This document shows positions 30,642 through 42,900 of a stretch of 64,000 bases of DNA, piece after piece; position 1 is the first letter of the stretch; the number at the start of each line of letters is the position of its first letter. Source of the stretch: Symsagittifera roscoffensis (lineage: Eukaryota; Xenacoelomorpha; Acoela; Convolutidae); assembly GCF_963678635.1 (NCBI RefSeq), contig NC_087069.1, forward strand, positions 31,957,710 to 32,021,709, written 5' to 3'. The notes under the pieces are model-generated. The model made no database searches and was not told the DNA's origin. It worked only from the letters and a program-made list of their open reading frames with translations. Both the position numbers and the translations under genes were made by a program.

Positions 30642-33295
30642 TAATTTAGACATTAATTTTTTTGATTATTGACTTGGTATCAAATGGAAGTCGAAATAGT
30701 GTTTTGTATTAATTTAATTGTCTCTAATGAACTTCGCCTTGGTGCTAAATTCCCAGCGAAATAATCAAATTATTTATTGATTCAGTTTTTATGGCAAGTG
30801 CCCGATTCTGTGGACTGTCACTGCCCTGTAAATCGTCTCAAAAACGTTCGCAACGAAAATATAAACAACATAAATCCGGCACGCAAGATAATTATCAAAT
30901 TTTCGAGCTCATTTATTCTTCCTCAATGATCTTGTAAATTTGTTTTGGAAGTTGCTTCACAATGATGTCCTTGTTTGGATGGAGTTCAAAAATTTGAATA
31001 TATATATTTTTTCGGTCTTGTTGAAATAATTTGTTTGGTGGTAACGTTTATTACCCAAGCAAAGCTTGTGTGATTGTATGAACTCTATTTTTTCCAAGCT
31101 AAGTCGCAAATATTGTTGTGATGAAATTGTTGCGACAGAATTTGTTCATTTTGAAAGTGTTCATTTTGATCCAGCTATTAAGTACAGCCAATACTAAGGA
31201 TATTAACACAGCTTACTTTTTAACAAATAGCTCTTTAGCTTCTAGGTACCATGAATCTGTAGCGTAGATGTAGGGAAGGAGACCCGCAACAAAATAAAAG
31301 GGCTCGAACCTGGGCAGGATCGGATGTTTTTGAATGAACTTTTTCGTATACTAGTTAAAATGCGTCCACTCTATAAATTGAGGTTTGTTAGTTGGTATTT
31401 TTTTTTCGAATTGACTGCTAATGCGTCATAATTGGCTTGCGTCACTTAGCAATTATTTAGACTCAGTTTTTCCCAGTAACATTATTGGTCATGTTTTTGC
31501 TTGTGTATGCGAAGTGCAACTTTGCCTCTGTGATTTAGAGTACTTTTTGAACGCAAGAAAAATTTTGACTAGTTCTCAAATTTTTTTTGCGATTATTCAA
31601 AAGCTTAATGCGTGGCTCATCAACGCGCCTTTTCTTTTTTTCCCCTTCTTTACGCGAAATCTCTGATCGCCTCACCTTTCATTTCAGTTCAGTCTTAGCA
31701 GCAATTTGTATCGTTTAAGATAGGGTTCTTAAAACATTTTTCAAAATGACACATCTTGAATGACTCTTTAAAAGCATGAATCAGTTTTTTTAATGTATGC
31801 AGGCGTTTCTTTTTGAAATTTTTTTCAAAGCAAAGTTTTTAAAATTTTTTTGTTCGTTATTTTGGCGGTTGCACTTTTTAAGTGTCAATGAACCAAATGA
31901 GTGTTCACTTATTTGGTTTATGGTCGTTTTTTGGATCTTGTTAACTATTTTACCCCATATTGGAACGTAGTTAACTGTTCTCCCTCTATGCATGTATTAA
32001 TTTTGACAACCCTTTCCGTATGAAATTTGCATTTTCAAATTGCCAACAATTAATTGGGGTTTCGTTTTCGTGAGTTCGAATTTGTTATACTGGCTATTTG
32101 AATCATACGTAAAGGAAGAAGTTGAATCAAATTAATTCTCTGAAAATAGTTAGAAGCTATTTTAAAGATGGCAACCAAGTTTGAGTTTCTGGAAATCGAA
32201 TTAATTGTTAAGATCTTTTTTTTGTCTTTTTTATCCTTTTTTTGAAGAAGTAAAAGAATTTATAAGTTGTTTTGAAACCAATTTTGGCGATCGAGTTAGT
32301 TTTTAATAAAAAAAATGCCATATATGTAAAGAAAGCGACTACTTGAGCTCAAATATAAAAGATGTTTTCCTGCAATTCGTTTTGATTACGTTCTGGAGGC
32401 ATGAAATTTGCAAATTTAGCTTTGTGCTGGGCTAATTTATCCGCAGTAAAGATTTGCTTATGATATTGAAAGGGTAACTCGAATTTTTTTACTTGACGAA
32501 GTATCAAAACAATTCCGCACTCAAAATTGTTCAGGATTGAATTAAGACAAGCTAATTGGTCATATTAATTGCATTAGTTTTTTCATATAAAACTCTTTAT
32601 TTTAATCCGCATAATGTTGTATTTCAAGACGTGTCATTTGACTCGTCAGCTCATTAAATCAATATCAAGGCGTTAATCCGAATATGTTGCGTAGAGGTAA
32701 TGCACATGCGTGTGAAACAGGTTCGAATCAGGCCAGTCATTTTTTCTAGACGGAAAATTTTCCGCGTGACTTGAAACTTTTATCGGACTTATAATTGTTT
32801 GCTTATGTTTTGTCGGAATGTGCCTATGATTTACGCATTTTTAACTGAAAGTCAAAGTTTTTTGAAAATCAGATTATTTATTTCTAAGTTATTATGTTCC
32901 AATAAGTTTTCCAATGCTTAAACTAGCTGTAAATTTTCCAATGCATTTTTTTTTTCATTGCAAACTTTTTTGATGTAATCTTTGAGTTTTTAAAATTAGA
33001 TTTTTACTTCTTTGTTCAATTGGTATGCTTGCGTTGTATCGTAGCTGTTGCGAAATATATTTTTAAATAATATTAATAATATTTTTTGGGTCAGTTTTGC
33101 TAATATTGAGATAACGTCTTACGTATTTTTTAGTTTTGTTGCAAGAGACGTTAAAAAACCTGTTATCAAACTCATGTCCCCAAGGATTATTTATAATTTC
33201 AGGCAAGTTTGGTCTGTTTGTTATCGTAAATGGAGAGCTTAACGTGAGACTTGATATTCACCAACAGTTGGAATACAATTTCTTCTCTGGTTGCG
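30642..33295. other. Intergenic / SLC33A1 5' region
   Basis: No gene found in 2.6 kb of AT-rich sequence. It holds one SINE-like copy (32683-32830) and one of the dispersed GAAG..CCTCTGTG motifs (31504-31531). A possible 3' splice site (CACCAACAG, ending 33267) before the SLC33A1 start suggests a 5' untranslated exon further upstream. Confidence 0.4.
32683..32830 (+). repeat. SINE-like copy with B-box
   Basis: GGTTCGAATCAGGCC (B-box type) preceded by GCGTAGAGGTAATGCAC, and followed by the T-run and GACGGAAAATTTTCCGCG tail. The same tail follows the B-box at 39628 and, in weaker form, at 56905. Confidence 0.5.
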
Positions 33296-33958
33296 ATGGT
33301 GACAACTAGGCGCCAGTCTTCGAAACTGAACGAGAGCAACGGATCACCTGCTATTCATGGCTCATCTGCAGTGGCCTCGCCTGGCGGAGACGCGCCCACT
33401 CCTCAGTCTAGAATGAGAAGTAACGAGAAACGCTTTCCAAATAAGGAGAATAGCTCTCCCAGTACAATGCTTAACGGCGATACATCCAAAAAGATGCCCT
33501 ATATGGAAATTTCGACTGCAGAAAATGGCACGCTTTCTTCAAACGATTACGTAAAGTCGGGATTCGAGAGCGAAGCTGATTGGCGGAAAGACAGAGGAAA
33601 CATTGTGTTGTTGTTTCTGTTGTATGTGCTGCAAGGGATCCCATTAGGCTTCGCAGGCAGCATCCCTTATATTTTGATGACTCGTAAAGTAGACTATGCT
33701 TCCCAAGCACTCTTCTCCTTCGCATTCTACCCCTTTAGTTTCAAACTGATCTGGGCGCCTATTGTGGACTCCCTGTTCAGTCGCAGAATGGGTCGGCGTA
33801 AGACGTGGCTCATCCCGATCCAGTATCTAATAGGACTATTTATGATCTACATTTCACTACATGTCAATGATTTGCTGGGCGTGGATGGTGAAAAGGCAGC
33901 TGAAATCAACCTGCTCGTGTTCTTGTTCACTTCGCTCAATTTTTTCGCCGCTACTCAG
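33296..33958 (+). CDS. SLC33A1: SLC33A1 exon 1
   Basis: 221 codons from ATG (MVTTRRQSSKLNESNG) to FFAATQ|GTAAAT. The first ~95 residues are hydrophilic and Ser-rich (cytosolic tail), then three or four membrane segments: ~103-122, ~130-150, ~172-190 and ~205-221. The frame is open upstream without an ATG, and a plausible acceptor CCAACAG lies at 33261-33267, which supports 33296 as the start. Confidence 0.9.
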
Positions 33959-36900
33959 GTAAATCCTTGATGTGATGACTTGATGTTTTTCGAAGTTCAC
34001 TTGGTAATTCAGTGGCTGTTTTTGTAAGAAAGAAAGAAAGAATATATTTTTCCTTTTATAAACAATATATCAGCATAATTAAATTTGCCACATTTAAAGC
34101 AGGAACGGATAGACAACGGGACATGTTGGTCCACTAAAAGTCTACCCTTCTATTCAAATGAAACATCTCTAATGAAACAAATCAAATTAAACAATGCGAG
34201 CAAATATATTTTTATTTAAATACAAAAGCTACAGCTCGTGAAAAAAAAAATTATATTTGTATCTATTTATAAATTTATGTTGACATTAACTAACTACTGA
34301 CCTTAACAGTACTAAACTTAACAATACTTCCAGGGCGCTGTAATATTATATGTATAATTTTATTTTTTTTTCAAGTTTTTCAAAAAAAAATTATTGAGAA
34401 AAATCCAAAAAAAAATCAAAAAACCTCGATATCTCGAAAACTAGAAGGATTTGGGAGGTCATTTTTTTACACAAAAAAGCTGATATATAGCTGGTAGTCC
34501 TGTAGCATGCAACCAACGGGTGTGGGTTTTAAATTTTTTTTATAAGCCAAATATATGTTTCACTAATTCATGGTTTTGTACCAGGTATATTTTCAAAGAA
34601 TGGTAAATTGCCGAAATTTCTGAAAAAGAACAACTTTTGACGTGTGCAGGTATCAAATTCAGAACCCGCAGCTTATTAAAAAGTTTACAAGCGCGATATC
34701 GAATCGAGAAGCTCTCAATTTTGCGTTTACAAAATGGTTCGAACAGAAGGCTGATATCAGAATTTCTAGTAGCTCTTTTTGCATTTTGAAAAACAAATAA
34801 ATCATTCAGAAAGCTATCATTATGAACACCAATAACTGATTTAAGAACACATTTTAATAGCTCATAGAGATGATACTCATAAACGGTTAACAAACTATAT
34901 TTTTCAAAAATATCATCACTACGATCTCGACGTTTTCTGAAAAAAATGAATTTGAGGATTTTCTTTTGTAAAACATTGAGTTGTTCCAGCTGCGAATAGC
35001 TGCAACATCCATAAATTAAAATGCCATACTGGAGAATGGGAACGACATTGCTACTGTAGTATTCGATCATTTGAGACCTCGGCACGTAATGCCGTAGCTT
35101 TGAAACTATACCGCATTGTTTACTAAGTTTCTTTTTGACGAAATCGATATGACTTTTAAAAGAAAATTTGGAGTCTATGTAAATGCCTAAATATTTACAA
35201 ACAGGTTTCGTATTTATCGAGCAAGAGTTAAACTGAAATAAATGATTGGAACTACTTAACTTTACATTCATTTGAACTGTTTTGGATAGGTTAATCACCA
35301 ATTTATTTGCATGTAGCCAGTTATTTAAAGACGTCATGTCTTTTTGAACGTCAATTATTTGACAACCTATTGATGTTAGATTCGTATCGTCTGCGAATAG
35401 CAAAACTTCCGATGTTTCGCATGCTTTAGAGAGGTCATTTATATATAATAGAAAAAGCAAAGGACCTAAAATTTAGCCTTGTGGTACACCACATTCTATT
35501 TTACTCCAGCTAGATGAAACACCATTTACTACAACTCGCTGTATGCGATTACTGAGATATGAGCTCAACCATTTTAAACAGTTACCCCTAAACCCATACA
35601 TATCCAATTTGTATAGTAAGATATTATGGTCAATAGTGTCAAAAGCTTTCTTCAAGTCAAGGAAAAAACTAAAAATTCCATTCGAAGAAGGATACATTCT
35701 AATTCTTTCGGTAAGTTCAGCAAGTGCATCAATTGTGCTATGCTTATTACGAAAACCAAATTGTTTTGCGTAAAAGAGAGAAAAAATCTCTAAATAAGAA
35801 TAAATACGGTTATACATAATGTGCTCATAGATTTTACTCCAAACAATTAAAAGTGAAATTGGTCTATAATTGTTCTCATCAAGTTTTGATCCATCTCTAT
35901 GAAGCGGCAGTATTTTCGCTTTACAAAGTTCTTTAGGAAACACGCCTTTTGTGAATGATAAGTTGATTAAGAAGCTTAGATATGGTGCCACGACTTTCGC
36001 TGAAGTTTTCACAATAAGGTTACTGATGTTATCATCACCGGACGAGCTTTTATTATCTAGGTAATTTAGGACTTTAAAAACTTCTGTTTCGCATGTTTTT
36101 TTCAGAAGCATGGAAAATGGAACATATTCAACGTTAATTCTATCAACATTAGGAACATCATTTTGAATTCCTTTTCCAACTGTTGTGAAAAAATAGTTAA
36201 ATTTATCAGCAACATCTCTGTCTGTTGCATTATCGTTTTCATCAATTCATGATTGCAATGGAGGAATCTTGCTGTTTTCGTTACTTTTACCACTGATATC
36301 GTTTAAAATTTTTATATGTCTGCCTTGAGTCTCCTATACAGTTTTTGAATTTATTTCAATAATAATTCTTTTTAGATAATTTTATTTCTCTCAAAACGAT
36401 TTCTTAAACTTCTGAAATTTTGAAGCAGTTGATAATTATTCTGATTCAACTTCCATTTTTTGTGTGCATTATTTCGCTTTGTTCTAAGGTTTTTAAGTTT
36501 ATTTGTGTACCAGGCGGGTTGCTTTGTGACCAAATTTTTCATGGTTTTTAATGGTGCAAACATATTCAATACCTCTTCGAAAGATTTTGCGAACAAATTG
36601 AAAGCTGCATCTGCATCATTCATTTCGAAAATTACTATTTTATGTGAGGCCAATTTACTTTCCGCAATTTTTAAAAATTCTTCAACTTGGCTCCGACTTT
36701 TTAGGAATGATGTATCGCGAAACGGAATTTCATTATTAACAATTTGACACTTTATGACCCATTCCAAGTGTATTGGATAATGATCTGATAAATGTTCACT
36801 ATTTAGTACCATTGAATGAGGTTCAGTTCAGTTAAATTGTCGAAAATGAAATGATCCAAACAAGTTAAAGAGGTGGCTGTAACGCGAGTTGGTTCACGAC

Positions 36901-39900
36901 CGTTTATCGAAAAACCATTTGAATGAATACAATTTAAATAACTGGCTCAGTAAGTTATCAGGTATTATATCAATGTAAAGATCACCACAAAGAATGAACG
37001 GATGATTTGCACTTTTTGAATTTTCCAAAAACTCATCAAGCCTATCAATGAATTGCATTTTGTTTGATATTGGTGGGTTATAAATCACACATAATGAGAA
37101 TTTATAGCCATTGTTTAAGATATCGACCGTTAAGCTTTCTTCTGAAAATGAATCAAGTTGATTCAGCAAGCAGCATGTGTTTCTTGCTTGGATCATTACA
37201 CCACCACCTGGTGTTTCGCGATTTTTTGTAAAATACTGATTATAACCATTGATTAACCAGCTTTCACTTGGATCTTTTTTAGTTAACCAAGTTTCCGTTA
37301 TACAAATTATATCAGGTGGAGACTCAAGGCTTAGAATAAGTGCTTCCAATTTGTCGAAGTGCGGTTTTAAAAATCTTATATTTAAATGTAGCACCGAAAC
37401 TTATTAATTTTATTAATTAAAGTACTGTTATTCTGTGAAATATTTGGTTTTGAATTAACGACTTTAACATCACTAGATTGTTTACGATCCTCCTTTATCT
37501 CCTGCCTCGTGGAAAACACTTTGGAAACAATTCATCACATCTTGAAATCTGTATTTCAAGGAACTCCCGCCTTCATAAAGTCCATCGATACGATATAGTC
37601 GCTCGTCTGCCTTCCATATATAATGGATTACACCTTCTCGGGTCCACGCAGATTTATTTCGGCAATCACTCTTCATCATTTTTATGAAATTGACACGAGC
37701 CTTTGATAAGTCTTCAAAGACGCTTATATTTTTCAAACCTTCTTTATCTGCCATCTTTTTTTTTGTTTCGCAGCAAGTTGATTTTGGCGATTCTTCTGGC
37801 GAAACGAACGATAATTGGTTTGCCTCTATTTGATCGAGATGGCAATCGATGAGCTATTGAGATATCTGACGCTCGCACATTTGCACCAATATCATGAGAA
37901 ATATCCACTACCTTCGCTATTGTTGTATCAAAGTTCTCACGATTATTCTCCCCTTCCAAACACTCGGGGATTCCTAGAATTCTTAGGCTATCTCGTCGAT
38001 TATATGATTCAAGTTTTTCTGCTTTAGATAAAGTCCTAAGATAGCTGACATTCGCCTGAGATGCTATTTCCATTTTGGAGGATGAGATAATTTCCTTCTT
38101 CATGTTCTTTATTGCGGACTCAACAGCGACGTTGATTGCAGTCATTAGTTGCGCTTTGTTTTGCTCTACAAGGCTGGGTATCAACAACTTCATTGACTCT
38201 TCAATGGTATGCTTCAGCTTTCCAGTCACATCGTCCTCTGAATTTTCTTCGTCACATGGGCTCAGTACAATATTTGGCCGTTTTGGTGTTGGTTTTGATA
38301 CTGGAGTCTGATCATGATACCTCAGTCCCGGCACATCTGTGTTTCTCTCAATTGAAATATCATTTGCATCAGTAGCATCACTAATCGAATCCATCTGCCC
38401 TCTCTGAAACTATTTAATAAGTTTATCAGCTTTTTTCACAATTAAATGAAATTCACGTGCTAGTAATTTATGTAAAGCTTATAATGATTTTCGAGGAAAC
38501 ATTTTTATGCCCCTTTGAAGTAGATATTGGCACCCTGATATATTCAAAAAGAGATTTAACTGTGATCACGGGTGGTTTAAGGTTTTTCTCGATGGGGGGC
38601 ATGCATTTCAGTTAATTGTTTGATATGATAGGTCAACCAAATTCAAACTTTCAATCAAATTCAAGAAATTAGCCTGATTGTTAGGTCGATCAAACTGATT
38701 TTCCAAGGATTTCTCAAAGTGTCCTTTAGAAAATTTCAAAGGGTACATAGGGAAATTTTTAGGGTCGTTCGGTTGAAAAGGATGTAAATATTACTTACCG
38801 GAGATTGGCTCTTTGATGGTGGAAGGTTCCAATCAGTGAGGAGGACTGGCAGGTGTGATCGCCGAAAGCGATCATTTTCATTATTTTTTTTTCCTACCAT
38901 TGAAAATTTGGAGGTACTTTTTCTTCGAGTGTAGTTTAGTTTTTTCTTTCTTGTTTTCCACGCAAAATCAGGTGCCACAAATAATCATCGGAATTGATCG
39001 AGTGATATATTATTTTAAATAATTTTCAGTCGTTATTCAAACGACAATGAAAATTTTTTAAAAACTTGTCCCAGTGTCGAGATAAACAGGTTTTTGAGTT
39101 TTAGTCGAACAAAGGTTGCTCGAACTAAATTACTCGTTCTTAATTAGACGAAAGTTTTCATTTAAGTAGAGAAAAACTTCCGTTTAACTAGTGCTGGAAG
39201 CTTCGTTTAGCTTCAATGGCAATAGCTAAAACTAATATTGGAAGCCTCAGTTAGCTTCCTTGGCTAAAAAAAAACCTTTAAAAAATCGCAACATGATTTT
39301 ACAGAAATTTTTTGTTCATTATTCGTTTTTGAAGAAGTTATCGATTAGGTCCAATTCAATAACGTTTGAAGCGTGTTTATACGCAAAAAAGGAACGTTTC
39401 GACACCACACCGATTAATGATAAAAAGTTATCAATTTTTTTACGCTTGCGATTAGCAAGCGTTATCAAATCGGTGTCTAGACTTTTTTCGTGTGAACAAC
39501 TAGTTTTACAGAATCATTGAATCATTTTACCTTTGATTAATATCAAATCAAAGTCAGGCATTAACTCGATAGTGTAGCGAAGAGCTAACGCACCTGCTTA
39601 TATAGACAAAGGTCAATGGTTCGAATACGGCCAAGACCTGTTTTTTTTGTAAACGGAAAATGGTCCGCGCGTTAAAAAGTTTGTGCCGGATTTCTGTTCG
39701 TCTGCTTATTTTTTTTTCGGCTTAGTTGCCGCAGCGCCAAATTTGCCTAAAATTTAAGCATTTTTTAGTTAACTTGAAAACGGTTTCAGTTTATTGTTTT
39801 TTTGTCTAATAATTGAGTCAAAGAAATTTTGCTAGTTGTTGATTTTCATCTTGTTTAAAACTTCTGGAGGTTGTTTTTTTTTTATAATTTTAGATAGTGT

Positions 39901-42900
39901 TTTGTGCTATTGGTGCAGTGGTAACACCCATGCTTTTGGAGATAGATCTCTAAAGTTCTGTTTCAGCCGGGATCTGTTTTTGTGGAAACTGAAAGTTTTC
40001 TTCTAGTATAGACTATCGATGTCTGATTATTTTTGTCGGCTTAGTTTCCGCAAAATTATTCGTTTTTTAAGCTTCTTGGATGCTGTTTGCATAGTTTATA
40101 ATGTTGCAGGTTATTTTGTTCCAGAAGTTTTTAAAATCTTTTTTGCAACTTTTCGAAGATTTTTTGAAGGTTTTTATTTCAATTTTTGATTTGTCTTTTC
40201 ATTTGCCTGTAATCATTATCACTCATTTTTTTTGAGAAGGGACTATTGAATAAGATGAACAAATGCAAGAATGGGTGGTAATTAGTAGTTAGAACCACGT
40301 TAAATTCGAAGTAGATTTGTAATTTAATTTGAACTTCAACTCAAATTGTCAATTTTTTCTGAAAATCAAAAATGTTCAGAACAGTTCTAATTTTTTTATT
40401 GTTAGCCCCCGGTCCTGCTCAGTGCAGGACCAACCGTGGGGGAGATTGATGTCATCCATTTTGCCGCAGCCGGTCCCACTTCGAGGAGGCGGATGACTCT
40501 GAGACCCCTCTAACCGTGACGGAAGTGAGATTCGAACGCATGACCCTCGTGCTGAGAGACGTGTGCCTAACCCACTCGGCCACGGCTGCTCTGAACAGTT
40601 TTATTCGACTTGAGAGTTTTTTGTGATTTTTTGTTGGAATCCTAATCACAATCAACATGGAAACACCTCTTCTTTAATTAGTCAAAATCTGGAAAAAAAA
40701 ATACACTAAGTCCTTTATCGTCCATTGTCCCTTTAGGTGAGTGTTCTTAACAATTGAGAAAAAAAATAGAATTGAACTTTAAGTCTGGAGAAAAGGTCCA
40801 GTCAAAATTTTGTCTGATTGTGTATCGCTGCGCTTGATCTCTGAAATAAATGTTGAGAGTTGATTAAAATCTAGTTCTGTTGAATTCAGGACATAGTGGT
40901 AGACGGGTGGGCTCTGAGCATGTTGGCGCCTGAGAATGTGGGCTACGCGTCCACGTGCAACTCAGTCGGACAGACCTTCGGCTACTTCGTCAGCTACACG
41001 TTATTCCTCGCATTTGAGTCCAAGGACTTCTGCAACCAGTACTTCTACCCCCTAATTGGACTGGATGCACAGGTACTATTTATTTACTCCTTTGTTCATT
41101 GGTGTCAGCAGGCATTACAAAATAAATCAATTTGTGCAAATTCAAAGAATTAAATCAATGAAGTTCAAAACGTACAGACTACCTAGGAGCACTAACCGGT
41201 CAACGCCCTGATTTCTTGCTCTTAAATCTCATTGTCGCTTTTATGCTTAGTGCAATATGTCATTTTTACATGGAGTTACTACTTTACTTTCATAGAGGAG
41301 ATAGTTTAAAAGCTCGGAAATAGTTTGAAAGAGTTCAGGAAACTTGATTTTCTGAATTGATTACGGAATTTGCAGGTTAATGGTACTCAATTGAATAATT
41401 AGAATAAGATCTGTTCTAGAGAATGCGGAGGATGCAGATAAATTGTTACTCGACCCCAATTGAAAATAGTTTCTTAAGTAGTATGTATATGACGGTGCAA
41501 TTTCATAAATTCATCGCCTTTTCAGCCCACTGGCGCTCTAACACTGGATGGTTTCATGTATTTCTGGGGCGTGGTCTTCGTCGTCGCTACCACTCTAGTC
41601 TGGATATTCAAGAGGGAAAAGGCTGATAACGACTACCAAGAATCATTAACTGATTCCTACAAATCCCTCTGGAAAATCTTGTGGCTTCCGGTACTGAAAC
41701 AATATATTTTTTTCTGCTTAACTTGTAAAATAGCATTTGCAGCGGCAGACGGGATCACCGGGCTAAAGCTAATCGATTATATGATTCAAGTTTTTCTGCT
41801 TTAGATAAAGTCCTAAGATAGCTGACATTCGCCTGAGATGCTATTTCCATTTTGGAGGATGAGATAATTTCCTTCTTCATGTTCTTTATTGCGGACTCAA
41901 CAGCGACGTTGATTGCAGTCATTAGTTGCGCTTTGTTTTGCTCTACAAGGCTGGGTATCAACAACTTCATTGACTCTTCAATGGTATGCTTCAGCTTTCC
42001 AGTCACATCGTCCTCTGAATTTTCTTCGTCACATGGGCTCAGTACAATATTTGGCCGTTTTGGTGTTGGTTTTGATACTGGAGTCTGATCATGATACCTC
42101 AGTCCCGGCACATCTGTGTTTCTCTCAATTGAAATATCATTTGCATCAGTAGCATCACTAATCGAATCCATCTGCCCTCTCTGAAACTATTTAATAAGTT
42201 TATCAGCTTTTTTCACAATTAAATGAAATTCACGTGCTAGTTATTTATGTAAAGCTTATAATGATTTTCGAGGAAACATATTTATGCCCCTTTGAAGTAG
42301 ATATTGGCGCCCTGATATATTCAAAAAGAGATTTAACTGTGATCACGGGTGGTTTAAGGTTTTTCTCGATGGGGGGCATGCATTTCAGTTAATTGTTTGA
42401 TATGATAGGTCAACCAAATTCAAACTTTCAATCAAATTCAAGAAATTAGCCTGATTGTTAGGTCGATCAAACTGATTTTCCAAGGATTTCTCAAAGTGTC
42501 CTTTAGAAAATTTCAAAGGGTACATAGGGAAATTTTTAGGGTCGTTCGGTTGAAAAGGATGTAAATATTACTTACCGGAGATTGGCTCTTTGATGGTGGA
42601 AGGTTCCAATCAGTGAGGAGGACTGGTAGGTGTGATCGCCGAAAGCGATCATTTTCATTATTTTTTTTCCTACCATTGAAAATTGGGAGGTACTTTTTCT
42701 TCGAGTGTAGTTTAGTTTTTTCTTTCTTGTTTTCCACGCAAAATCAGGTGCCACAAATAGTCATCGGAATTGATCGAGTGATATATTATTTTAAATAATT
42801 TTCAGTCGTTATTCAAACGACAATGAAAATTTTTCAAAAACTTGTCCCAGTGTCGAGATAAACAGGTTTTTGAGTTTTAGTCGAACAAAGGTTGCTCGAA

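Larger units (their letters stand above)
34026..38400 (-). mobile_element. Zeta: Jockey/CR1-superfamily LINE in SLC33A1 intron 1
   Basis: Antisense to the host gene. ORF1 (38394-~37480), endonuclease (37394-36894 and 36812-36372) and RT (36111-34540), then a ~500 bp 3' UTR ending in a (GAAA)n-type tail at 34028-34045. It is less decayed than alpha: one stop in RT motif B and a few frameshifts. The first ~400 bp of ORF1 is copied at 41773-42171 by the tandem duplication. Confidence 0.85.
38400..40370. other. Non-coding intron/duplication sequence
   Basis: No gene. Contains SINE-like copies (39560-39740, 39895-40060), duplicated at +3778. Confidence 0.5.
37996..41772 (+). repeat. Tandem duplication copy 1 (3.78 kb)
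   Basis: The sequence from TCGATTATATGATTCAAG at 37996 to the point before the same words at 41773 is repeated directly at 41773-45550. Every landmark is shifted by 3777-3778 bp. The join uses the 4 bases TCGA, present in zeta ORF1 (37996) and in SLC33A1 exon 3 (45551). Confidence 0.95.

Noticed and set aside
38075-38375. Plus-strand ORFs opposite zeta ORF1 (and copies at 41852-42152)
   Set aside because: Antisense shadows of the ORF1 coiled-coil codons.
40500-40592. Functional tRNA-Ser gene on the minus strand
   Set aside because: A and B boxes are present but the acceptor stem does not close and the segment has SINE body and target duplications.
40452-40658. 68-codon minus-strand ORF (and its twin at 44230)
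   Set aside because: It lies across the SINE and its flank; the frame is an accident of the tRNA-like sequence.
41526-41804. Exon 3a with LIDYMIQVFLL as an alternative SLC33A1 C terminus
   Set aside because: The extra residues are antisense LINE sequence and the protein would lose over half of its membrane segments.
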